DNA from: Pyrocephalus nanus
Lineage: Eukaryota > Chordata > Aves > Passeriformes > Tyrannidae
Assembly (NCBI GenBank): GCA_038380795.1
Contig: CM076259.1
Span: 29,928,977-29,992,976, forward strand
Reading direction: 5' to 3'
Length of the DNA stretch: 64,000 nucleotides
Below, in pieces: positions 48,274-59,649 of the stretch; the first letter of the stretch is position 1, and each line of letters begins with the position of its first letter. Position numbers and translations under genes: made by a program. The notes under the pieces are model-generated. The model did no database searches and was not told the DNA's origin. It saw nothing but the letters and a program-made list of their open reading frames with translations.

Positions 48274-51200
48274 TTGCAGAAAGGATCTCTGTCCAGTAAG
48301 TCAAATTCCTTGAGGGATTTAAAGGAACGTGACACTATCCCTCTCTTATTTCATTTAGATGCCTTGCACCTACTGCTGTGTTCTCTTTTTTTTGCAGCAA
48401 CATCAGCCTGAACAGTTGCCTCCCAGCCATTGTCCCTTACTCCCTCCCAAGTGTTTGCTCCTGCAATATTGTGGTACAATACCACAAAACTGTGACTGAA
48501 AAGGGTAAGATAAAAAGAATTAGGGAAGCAAATGATTAATCAAAAAAAAAAATCTGTTTTGGCTCTGTTGCTTTGTTGGATCTGTTCCCCAAACCAGCAC
48601 TCAGCAGAGCAGCTGTGCTGGCAAGGAAAAAGGGATGGCGTGCAGCAGCCTGACGACAGGATTGAGAGGCAGCAGAGGGAGGGAGAGTATAAAAGCCATC
48701 AAAGACAACATACCTTGAAGCTAAAGACTCAATTAGTGGCTTTTAATGCCACTATTCCATGAGAGAAAGATGGTAAATCACAGGTCGTGCATTTTCCCAG
48801 CACACATAGCAATGTCTGGAGCACTTGCAGTACTGATGTGGAGCCCTCCCCACCTTAGAGACTCAGCAGGAGAGGAGGGGGGACCAGAGTGCCTTGAGTT
48901 CTACACAACAAGAACGTTTGGAAAGACTCATCTTCAGACTTGTGCACCTTTAAGCCACACCAGGGCACTTCCAAGCCCCAGTTTTAAGGAAGATTTTGCA
49001 ATAGTGCATAGAGCAATAGAGCACTGTGAGCCTCTGGAAATCTTTCCAAGCTCCTAAAGTCAGTATCTTGGCTATTCAAAAAATTTGGTAAGGTAGAAAT
49101 AAATGGATGGAGGTGCAGTGGACAAGGGTCTCAAGCTGGTATCAAGTCCTGTGAAGGGCACCAAAGGAGCAGGGGAGGGAACAGAATGAAAAATGGCACA
49201 CAGAAAGCACATGTGCAATTCTGATTTAGGTCCTAAGATGAATGAGGCAGTGGTGGAGCTATTTGAAGAGAGGAAAGACTTTCTTTCCGTTTATCTTTTG
49301 GTGAAGAGCAGGAAAAGGCCGGAGGGGGAAGGGAGCGCAGCTTTGCAGAATGCTAATGAGGTGGAGGTGATGCTGCTTGATATAGAGCTGAACGTGCTTA
49401 AGGGACCCTCCAGGGATGATTACTGAAAAATGACTTTCAGAAAATGCCACTGGGACACTCCTGGCTCTGCACAGAGTACACAGCACAATACATCTTCACA
49501 CAGGGAGATTGACACACAGATGATGGATGTCAACAGTAAAGGAATTCTCTTTAAGGGAAGAAGGGTAATTAACTTTGGAAACAAGGATTGAGGCTGAATG
49601 TACATGGAAAAGTTGTGTGTAGGGCTGGATTCTAAAAGAGAGTGGTGAGATGGGTGTGCAACACTCATGGTTATGTCTCCCCACTGAGTATGAGCTGGGA
49701 GTGGTTGACTGTCCCGAGACCTGCCACGTGATGCAGATTTTATACTCACGTCTTAGAAAATCCCCAAACTCCCATTTCTGACCCCAGTAACAAAATGTGG
49801 CAGGGGTGGGTGGATGGTGTTAGTCCTGAACTTCAAGTCCTAAAGCTGCAAATAACTCAAGGGAAAGGGAGTTTTAGTATATCAAGGGAGAAACTGCTGT
49901 GCACCTGTTAGAGGAACCATGTCTGTGCCTTCTTGTTTGACAGTGTGCTTTACAGTTAATACCTCCCTAATTAAAACACACAAATACAGAGGAAAGCAAA
50001 ATTCGTAATGCCCTTCTATTTTGCCAGAAGTTCACCCAGACAAACTAGTTGACTAGTGGGTGCCCCAAGCTATCTGGTGTATTTAGGCATAGCTAAAGGC
50101 ACCAGCACAGTGTTTGTGCCTTTGTTAGGAGGAAAGAAACCTCTTTCAGCCTTTACCACACCTTATCAACAGCTGTAATTTGTTTTTGAGACTTTACTTT
50201 AGCTGCAGCACCACCCCTATTTCAAACTCAAACCATTTTCTTTCCAAGTCCAGTTTGTTATGCTAAGCAACAGCAGAATCCACACACTTACTGGGAGGTC
50301 CTTCACAAAACACAAGCACTCATCCAATAAGTAAGAATAACCTAATGTCTTTCCCTACCACCTCAGAAAAAGAACTCATTGTTCTCATTAAACCCTAAGG
50401 AGCTTGCTTCGCTCTGATGCAATATCATGGGGAAGAGAAAACAGAGGCATACTGGGCAAAAACATACCAAATTTCATTTCAGGGTTCATGTTTTAATATC
50501 TTCTAAGTAAAAAATGCCTTCATTGTTTTTAGCTTGCTTTCAGACCAGAATTTTCCTTTGCCTTCTGTTTTCAACTCAAATTGATTCTGAAGCCAAAACT
50601 ACAAAGAAGTACTAATGCTGGGCTTTGTTCCTGAAAGGTGATTACACCTTTGCTTGGACGATGCCGCTGCCTGTTTGAGATTCCTGCCTGGTTTTGGTAG
50701 CAGTCCTGACACTTGTGATGGTGGGTGGACAGAAGAAGACAGCTGGTCCCATCATAACAAGCTACGATTACTGCCTATTATGACAGCCCTATTCAGAACA
50801 CCTATTGACAATCCAGCTCATGTTCCTGCTCTGAACGACCCTCTGAAGGGGTGTCTCTCTTTTTCTCTCCACTAGCTATCCCTTAGGTTCCTGTGATCAT
50901 GACCTGAGCATACAAACTAAAACCCTGAGGTAGACAGCAGGAAGGTGACTGGAAAAGGTTTTCTATCCCTGTACCTGCAGATCTTGGAGGCAGTTGCTTG
51001 GTTAATCCACCTGGAGATTTCTCCTTGTTTTCTGCAATCTCTATCAGTTATTTGAACAGACATCAGGGTATGATTCATATCACCTGAGTCTACACATTTA
51101 AAAAAAGATTAGCGTTTAGTATAAGTATTGTCTCTATAGGTAAGGGAATGAGATGTTTAGAGGGTGATACAGCCAACCACTTGTTGCACACATGTCAGGG

Positions 51201-51411
51201 TAATTTGAATCAATCTGCACAGCTGCCTTTTCACCCACTGAAAAACAACCTCAGACACTTTGACTAGTGGCTTCCAAAGACAAAGGTATTTTCTATTCCA
51301 GTATTGTACATTTTCACAGATCTTTAGAAAGCCATTACCTTCCAGTCTAATTCTCCTTTCCAGTTATTCTGTGCACTAATGTAGATAGGCTTTGTTTTTA
51401 ATGGTGAGCCC

Positions 51412-51435
51412 AAAAAAAAAAAAAAAAAAAAAAAA
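51412..51435. repeat. Poly(A) tract, 24 bp
   Basis: Uninterrupted A run followed by GGAAAAG. No retrogene body was recognised upstream. Confidence 0.95.
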
Positions 51436-52499
51436 GGAAAAGACTTTCAGGAAATAGCTGGGGTTTTTGGTTTAGAAATATGAATAAGATGATAGTTTTT
51501 CATAGTTTGGAACAATGCTGCAGCTAAACGTATGGTTTTGTCAGCTTCCTCTTGTATAGTTCATAATTTGGAAATTATTTGCCTTTGGAAAGAGAGTGGC
51601 CAAACTACAGTAAAATCCCAAGGTTATAGTCCTATATCTTAACTCAATTAACTCTGAAGGCGGAGGCAGTTTATGTCAGTCAGGAAAGTGTTCTGGCTCA
51701 GATTTCCTTTAGAAATCCCTGACAGGTAGGAAAATCTTGGTTTCCACTGACTAGATTATCTCTAAAGCATTTGACACAAGCCCATCAGAGGAAGTTCTTA
51801 AGAAATGTGTCTGAGTTTGAACACCTTGCACTGGTTTGCAAAGTGATACCTCTCCTTTCTAGAATCTAAAGAAATTAATAACATGGCTGCCAGGGGGTCA
51901 ATGCAGCCAAGGTCTACAGAGGTATCAGCAGAACATCCCAGCAGTGACAGGAAAGCAAAATTCAAAATTCATCTCAGATGGATGAAGTTGGCACTTCCAA
52001 CTTCAAAGCACAACCCTCCTGTGTCAGCAGGAATTGACTGCTATAGGCTCGTTTCATCTCTGGATGCCCACCCTCAAGGGGATGGAAGTAGAATCTTCCA
52101 TTAGTCTGAATTATTTGGGGAACTTGGAGTCACTCCAGTGACTCCAATATTGCTGGTGTAAAAGAGATGAGACTCTGGTCAGATTCTCACAATTTCTCAA
52201 GAGGAACCACTTGCATTATCACAGTGGTGAAAAAATGAGACGTCCCTCCTTAAGAGATTCCCCATCCAGTGTGACCTCCAAGATCAGCACCACGTTCAAC
52301 TAAAGTTCAACATCACATTCAATGTAAGTTCAACACCGGGGCCACAGTCTCTTCACACTCCTTTTCATGAAGATCCATGCTCTGCAGTATGCAGCAGGGG
52401 CATCTGCACCCTTTTTCTCACCCCTGGACCTTTGCTCTGGATCCTCCACCACGAAGTTGTTTATTCATTCAATTCTTATTCGTTTCAGACACTTGTGAC

Positions 52500-53061
52500 C
52501 AACAAGTCCAGGAAGGTGATGCTCCCCCTGTACTCTGCTCTCACTAAGAACCCAGCTCTGGGATCCTCAGCACAGAAAGGACATGGACCTGTTGGAGTGA
52601 ATCCAAAGGAGGCCACAGAGGTGCTCAGAGGGTTGGAGCACCTCTGCAATGGAGACAGGCTGAGAGAGTTGGGGTTGTTCAGTCTGGAGAACAGAAGGCT
52701 CTGGGGACACTTTATTGTGGCCTTTCAGTATTTGAAGGGGGCCTATAAGAAAGATGGGGACAACCTTTTTAGCAGGGAATGTTGCAACAGAACAAGAGGA
52801 AATGGTTTTAAACTGAAGGATCGGATCGTCAATTTAGATTGAATATTAGAAAGAGGTTTTTTGTTATGAGGGTGGTGAGGCATTAGAGCAGGTTGCCCAG
52901 AAAAGCTGCAGCAACACCTGGCAGTGTTTCAGGCCAGGCTGTATGGGGCTTTGACCAACCTGATCCAGTTAGAGATGTCCCTGCTCGTTGTAGCGAAATT
53001 GGACTAGATAACCTTTAAAGGTCTCTTTGAAGCCAAACTATCTTATGATTCTGTGATTCTG
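52500..53061 (+). repeat. CR1 LINE fragment, about 560 bp
   Basis: Clear CR1 order: CTGTACTCTGCTCTCACTAA, GGACATGGACCTGTTGGAGT, CCAAAGGAGGCCACAGAGGT, CAGGCTGAGAGAGTTGGGGT, TCAGTATTTGAAGGGGGCCT, AATGGTTTTAAACTGAAGGA, ATGGGGCTTTGACC, CTTATGATTCTGTGATTCTG. The 136-codon frame at 52432-52842 runs through it and is not a host gene. Confidence 0.95.
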
Positions 53062-56000
53062 ACCTATGAAAATTTTTCAGCTCCCGGAAACTGCCTGAGA
53101 CCTTCCACCTTCACGGTACCCAAGATCAAACCAACAGACTGCAAAGCAGCAATATAACCCAAATACTTAATTTTTAGCTAAATAGTAAGCTTTTTCAGGC
53201 ACACCTCTGCACAACACCTACCCTCCAGAGATAAGCAGTCATGCCACACAGAGTAAGGACTCACCATGTCCTTGAAGGAGGGAGAGAACGAGGACCACAC
53301 ACATCTTCCATTGAGCTTTACAGCATCCAGGTATGAAAGGGACGGAGCAGGGGGCACTGGGCTCTCTATGTGGCCAGCGCTGAATGGATGGAGCTGGCAA
53401 AGCCTGATTTCACAGGGCAGGCACTTGCTGGCAGCAGCTACTTTTGTTTATCAGGTTCCTTAGAACTGTGTGAATTAGAGACTGGATCATTAGCTTCACA
53501 ATGAACCAGAATGCTGATTTATTTAATGAATGTAAATGGTCTTTCGTTAGCTAATTAAATTAGGGAAATGAGAACTGTTGGCAATAAAATGGATAGCAAG
53601 GAGTGAAAAAGCTTCTGTATCCCAGTGACAGCTGTAATATAGGTCTTTCTATGGCCAAGACCCTCTGTAAAAGCTTCAAATCAAGTTTCTGTCCTTGAGG
53701 ATAGCCTTTTACTGCATTATCTATGGCCAGCCAGGGCTTACTGGAGATCTGTAAAGGTCCTGAACCAAAACAGTGATGCACTGTACTTCACTTTCTGGTT
53801 ACACTTGTGCGCACCCAGACTAAACTGAGCTAGTCACCTTGAGTTTGTATCAGTGTAAATACAATAATTTGCAAAATTAGAGCAATGAGCTATTTACAAT
53901 CATTTTCACTTTTATCTAACATGAGTCAGTTCCTCAGTGCTTTGGAAATTCCCTGGGTTGAAAACTCTGCTGTTCCAAGCCACTTGCTTATGAAAACAAA
54001 CCATGGTCCTTCTGCAGTCAAATCCAGAATCCAGTAAGACCAGTCCTGACTTTATAATACTTAAGCCAGAGATAAAAAACATTACCTTCACACAAAGACT
54101 CATACAGGTGGTCCCCAGCCATTCATTTCAGGGCTGTAAAAGACCCACTACCATAGAAAGAATGGATTCCATGTCTGTTGTAGCAGCTCTCATTCTTTAG
54201 GACAACACTGTGGTCGACCTTGAGGTGTCAAAGACACCAAAACCTCTCTCATAAACAATATCTGGCAAAATTTCACCTTTGCAATGCTGAATGCTCAGTT
54301 AACTCCTTACTTCATAGACACTGCTCACCTCAGGAACCCCTTCTCCCACCTAACACAGGTGCAGCAACAAGAGACTCCTTAAGGTATCATGAGGGCCAAA
54401 TGCTGGGCAATAAATCTTAGCCATTCCTGTCAGATGAGGCATGGATATGTTTAAGATAATAAAGCTCACAGAGGAATGGCATTTTTTCCTGCCAAATAGC
54501 ATAACTAAAAGCCGAAGTGCTTTTTGGCAGGTTTATAATCTATTAAGGTATTGCCATCCCCGTAGGTCATACATTATCAAACCATATATTACCCAAAACT
54601 CCTCTTAATATGCAACTTAGAGGCTTTTAACAGTCATTTCTGTAGACTATTAGAAAATAAAGCAATAACAGAAATAGCACAAACAACTGTCCATCCAGAG
54701 CACCTACAAATAGATTGTTATTCTCAGGAAATAAATCCAATATAAGACTTCAAGCTTCAGGGAAATAACTTCCATCAATTAAACCATGTAAATGACCAAA
54801 GTCTTAGAATCAAATTAAGCCAGCCTAAATAACTCATCACAAAATGCTAGTCCTTGCCCAGAGGTTATGGAGGAAGTCGCTACATCTGTAAGTGTTATTA
54901 ATAGGAATAAGTCTGTAAAGATTTAGATCTATGCTTGGATTTTTGGGGCTATATATCTACATGGGAGGCAGTAATTGGAAAGCAGAGATGATTAATATAC
55001 CTGATTAATTGCAGTATCAGAAGATAGGCAATGCAATTACAGAGTCTTTCAGACATGCATGATCCTACACTCCATCACCGATTGAATAAAACAAACACAA
55101 ACAGAATTAATCAAATGAAATTGGAACACCAAAATTAAGTAAACGCATGCAAAATGTCAAAGACACCTTCATTCTGGATCACCCTCAATATCAGCAAGAG
55201 AAACATAAAATTAAAAAAGTGAAAGAGATAAATGATGCATTCCTTTCAAATTGAAAGGAATCTCCCAGCACAGCCTCTTTTGACTCCTTCAGTCTGCAGC
55301 CGGGCAGTGGGGAAGGAATACAAAAGGGATAACAACACTTTCAGGACAGGATGCAAAGTGTTTTTTAGTGTTGCCACTGGCCATGAGTAATCAGGATTTC
55401 ATCTCTTCCCAAAGCCAACTTTTCAAGGGCCTTTGGGCTGTGGTTGACCTCATTCCATAAGCCAACTCTGCGATTTATTGCTGTTTAAAAAGGGCCCTTC
55501 CCTTCTTTCTCCCATATCCTTCATCTCCCTTGCTCCTCATGAAGAGAGCAAAAAGACTCCTTTTAGCAGGAGTTCCTGCTAAACCACCATGTTCCCTCAG
55601 CTTTGTTTTTGTTGGTGAAGCAGATGTAACTACTCTATCTCCACCTCCTCCCCATCCAAATGGACTTTCCCCAGCTGTCCATGTAGAACTGCTTTGAGTC
55701 ATTTCCATATGACAGGCTGGGGGTCTTATGCTAAACCTGTGAATTTATCCAAGTTAAAAATAACTTTGCCAAGAGAGGAAAAAAAAAAAAAAAAAGATTT
55801 TTTTAAAAACGTGTCAGAGGGTGTGAGGCAGCCCATGGAAGGGAATAGAATCCAGGGGCAAGCTGATATCTGGTGAAGCCAGTTTGGGCTCCATAGTAAG
55901 TGCCTTTGACACCACAGTTCAGCCAAGGTAATGAGAGTAGGGGGTTACATGTGGATTAGGGACTTCTCATCCTCTCTGTACACCCACCTCTGCGTGATCT

Positions 56001-56715
56001 CTGGAGAGGCCACAACAAAATGGAGAACAAAGCTAAAACCTCTTAGCTATGAGAACATCTTCACAAGAAGACATCACACCAGAAAGCACTTCTTGGGGAG
56101 AAAACGCAGAACAACGAATTGGTGACTTGATGGGAATTGCTGCCTCCTTCTTTGGCAGAATCTTAGGGTGCCTTTTTTCTGTCCCAGTGCTCAGCCTTTT
56201 GCTCCTTTTTAATCCATGATGCTTTTCTCTTCATTGGATGTAGACTATAACCCTGCAAATACTATGCTTTCCAAGAACATTATAACACTTCTAAACTTAT
56301 TTTTTTAGCCCCTAGGGTTTATTCAGGTGATCGATGTCCTTATTCTGTCATGTGGTCATGAGCAGTAGCAGCAGCTCTCATTTGAGTTCTGGTACTTCTT
56401 TTTGTATATGTTACTTTTTCACAGCAGGAGTTGAGTGTCAGTTCACAACCTTAATTTAAAATGAGAAAGAGAAAGCAAGAAAGAGCTCTTCAAATGTTCC
56501 ACTTTCTCTGAGATTCCATTTCCAAAGGAATATCTCCACAGTCAGTACAACCTGATGGTTTTCCCAGCACAAGGAGTTGTTTACTGCAAGCTCATGCACG
56601 TTCAATTTTCCACTTGGAAACCAATTCAGCCCTGCTGTGAAGCCCAGAAGCCACAGAAATAGACCCAGGAACACCAAAGTGATCATCAGAGTGATTTGAT
56701 GCAGCAAGGACATAG
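53062..56715. other. Intergenic stretch with an AT-rich, possibly regulatory block
   Basis: No gene was recognised. The part from about 54,440 to 55,265 is strongly AT-rich and full of TAAT/ATTA cores, without simple-repeat character. A 17-A run lies at 55779-55795. Confidence 0.45.
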
Positions 56716-56750
56716 ATCATACAATCACAGAATGGTTTGGGTTGGAAGCG
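56716..56750 (-). repeat. CR1 terminus remnant, about 35 bp
   Basis: The plus strand reads ATCATACAATCACAGAATGG followed by TTTGGGTTGGAAG. The element breaks off at once, which makes it one of the shortest CR1 pieces here. Confidence 0.7.
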
Positions 56751-57485
56751 TGGGTTATTCAGAGCGGGACTAAATCACAACAGCTGATTTCCCCTCTCCA
56801 TTGAGAGGCACAAGACCCAAAAGGCACCCCAGGAGGGTGCCATCCTGAAAGTCCTTTAGGGCCACTTATATTTGCTTCCACATTTTCATGTTCTGTAAGT
56901 TCTGAGATGAATCCCAGAGTGCAGGTATGGATTCTAGTGCAATATAGTTTTCAGGATAAAACATGGAATTTGGGGATTTGGAACAATCAGTATCTGTGAA
57001 AACTAACAGTTGCTGCTACATGTTATGGGTGTAACTCAGGACAAGCTATAAATTCCCTTCATGATGATTGATCTGCGTGTGTTCATGCAAAAAAGAAAAA
57101 GGTCAGCAGGAAAGAATGCATGAGTTGCTGGTTGGAGTCAGCCCATGATGCTTAAGATGAAAGAGACATATTCAGATCTGCCATTCCAGGCACCCAGTCT
57201 TGCTGTCATGGAGCTGGTTCCTCTACAGACACATGTGATGTCTCTCAAGACACCTGTTGGTATCTAGGCTGGATGCAGGACATTGTGCTCTAGAGGTCTC
57301 AATGGATTTGATGTAGAGTGGTAGGTGAAGCTCCTTGGGCAGCAGCGTGCCCAGTGCACCTCAAAATCTTTGACCCTGTATCTAGCATATCTGCCAAGAT
57401 TCTATCCTGACACGTCACCATTAGCTAAGCATTTCCATTATCACCAACAATTTTGTCAACAACCTTTTCTACTGAGAGAAGGCCA

Positions 57486-57640
57486 AGAATCATAAAAACA
57501 TTTAGGTTGGAAAAGATCTCCAAGATCATTGAGTCCAACTGTTAACCTAAGACTGCCAAGCCCACCACTACACTATGTCCTTTAAGCACAACCTCTACCT
57601 GATTTTTTAATGTTTCCAGTGATGGTGATTCCATCAATTC
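57486..57640 (-). repeat. CR1 3' fragment (Y-like subfamily)
   Basis: The plus strand has AAGAATCATAAAAACATTTA, GGTTGGAAAAGATCTCCAAG, ATCATTGAGTCCAACTGTTA and CTGCCAAGCCCACCACTACA. It belongs to the same tail type as the copy at 47.4 kb. Confidence 0.88.
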
Positions 57641-57794
57641 TCTCAGCAGGAGGCTACAGCTACTCTGCGGACCTCTAGTAGATAAGGACACAACATGCCT
57701 TATCCAGTAAGCCTATGCTCCCAGGACCATATGTCCGACAGCAGTATCCTTGGAAAACTACACTGTATATCACATGAGAGGAAGCCTTTCACCA

Positions 57795-57856
57795 GCATAG
57801 CTGGCATTCGTGAAATTCCTTAAATGCATAGCTGGCATTCATGAAATTCCTTAAAT
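57795..57856 (+). repeat. Tandem duplication of a 31-bp unit
   Basis: Two adjacent copies start GCATAGCTGGCATTC and end CCTTAAAT, differing at one base (CGTG versus CATG). The near identity suggests a recent event. Confidence 0.95.
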
Positions 57857-59211
57857 GCTTTGAAATGCCTTAGATACTTTTGTATTGCTCCCTGGCCTTT
57901 TTCAGCCACACAGTGAACAGGAAGACGGGCTCCTGTTGATATCTGGGCTTGATCTGGAAGGATATTGCAGTAATAACCATCTGGGGCATTGGCCCAAAAT
58001 ATCATGCTGAGCCAAGTAAGTTGGGACTTTTCCCATTCTGCAACCATTCAGGCTGAATCAGCCCATTTCCCTGGCCACAGTGTTTTATCACATGCCGTGC
58101 AGCAACTCCTTGCTTCATCCCCCTTTCCCTTCCACCAGCTGGATACTAAAGCAATCCAAGTCAAAGAACTTCAGGCCATCAGAAAGAATGGGAAATCTTC
58201 TGAATATGGGAAATAGATGTATAAAAAGAAGGTCAACTGGGTTAAATATTGTGCATGATGTGACAGTACAAGCGAGGCTGAGGAAAAGGAAGGGACATAA
58301 GAGCCATTCATATGGAAGGAAAGTGCTCACTGACAGCGGGATTGTGTCAAAGGAACTTTCTGTTTAAAGGCATGAAGAGGCTGTGCAATTATAAGAACTA
58401 TTGTTATTAAAGAAGATAATTTGTTTTGTTTCCTATTTGTTTTGTTATCAATGTTGGTTTTAATCGACATTAAAAAAATGAGGAGGGGTTTTTAGTGGGG
58501 AAAAAGAAGAATTTCTGCTGTTTTTTTCTGGAGCTGGGCCATGCTTTGTTGTGCTCAGTTTTCACTGTGAGTCCAGGCTTCTCTCTACAGGAATATCGTA
58601 CTTCCTGAGCTCCCACCGTTCCCACAATGTTCTCACAGTCACATTCTTCTTTCCATGTTTTTAATCACTGACTCAGAGGGTAGCAATCAATGGCAGGGAG
58701 GGTCACACGTTTATAGGCTTGAGTCCAAGTTTCCAGCTAACGACTTGAACAGGGGTAGAGCAGTTAGGGAAGGTCCCTTGGAGATTGATGCTGGAAAAGC
58801 AAAAGCATTTGCTGGAAAATCAAAGATAGGAGACTCAAGTTGAAATACAGACTATTCAACCCCAGTAAGCAGGCACTTAGCTATGAAGCAAGAGAGCCAA
58901 AGGTGTTATGTTGCCCATCCAGCATCTCCATATGCCCCTGGCTACCACATTTTCTTAAGGACATATCCTTGGAAACTGTATTTGAGAAAGACATTTGATT
59001 GCACAAGCTGGGTCTGCTGATCTGATAGGGATGGATGCACTGACATGAAGGTAGGGATAAAAATGACAAAGAAGTGATTAACTGTGGGAACATATGAACA
59101 TTTTCTTCTGGAAATTAGAAGTTGATATTTTTTCTGAAAATCTTCTTAGGCCTGGGCTTAGTTCATAAATGAGGCAGTATATACCACTACCTAATAAAAT
59201 GCTCTGAGATG
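57857..59211. other. Intergenic stretch, no gene recognised
   Basis: Frames on both strands at 57989-58367 are short and lack motifs. T-rich and (TTTTG)-like sequence lies around 58420-58450. No known repeat is seen. Confidence 0.45.
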
Positions 59212-59392
59212 AACAGAGCTGGAACAGGCAGCCCAGGGCAGTGGGTAGAGTCACTATCACTAGAGGGATTTAAAAGACATGTAGATGTGACACTTGAGGA
59301 CATGGTTTAGTGGTGGGCTTGGCACTGTTGGGATAACAGTTAGACTGCATAATCATAGGGGTATTTTCCTTAATGATTCTGTGTTTCTATGA
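59212..59392 (+). repeat. CR1 3' fragment
   Basis: GAGCTGGAACAGGCAGCCCA, TTTAAAAGACATGTAGATGT, GACATGGTTTAGTGGTGGGC, GGGATAACAGTTAGACTGC and the end GATTCTGTGTTTCTATGA. It is a sense-orientation copy of the Y-like tail type. Confidence 0.88.
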
Positions 59393-59574
59393 AAATGTAG
59401 GAAACCAGGGTCTCGTTTGCTTTCATTTCTCTGGTGTTTCACATCAAAGAAGTAGGGAAGTGTCCGATATCACTCACCCAAAGGACAGGAACAATGACGG
59501 TGGTAATTAGTATAAAAGGGACACCACTGTCAGTTGCTTCTTACAGGTTGAACAGGATGAAGATTGGCTTTCTT

Positions 59575-59576
<2 letters not shown>

Positions 59577-59645
<69 letters not shown>
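59577..59645. repeat. Compound repeat: 37-bp poly(T) joined to (GA)16
   Basis: Thirty-seven uninterrupted T run straight into sixteen perfect GA units. It is the purest microsatellite in the window. Confidence 0.97.

Positions 59646-59649
<4 letters not shown>

Larger units (their letters stand above)
47576..52499. other. Long intergenic stretch without recognisable gene
   Basis: About 4.9 kb. It includes poly(T) at 48243-48270 (28 T), poly(A) at 51412-51435 (24 A) and a 24-bp near-perfect palindrome at 52124-52147. Frames of up to 109 codons have no recognised domain. Confidence 0.45.

Noticed and set aside
52432..52842. 136-codon plus-strand open frame
   Set aside because: It reads through a 5'-truncated CR1 copy and is not a host gene.
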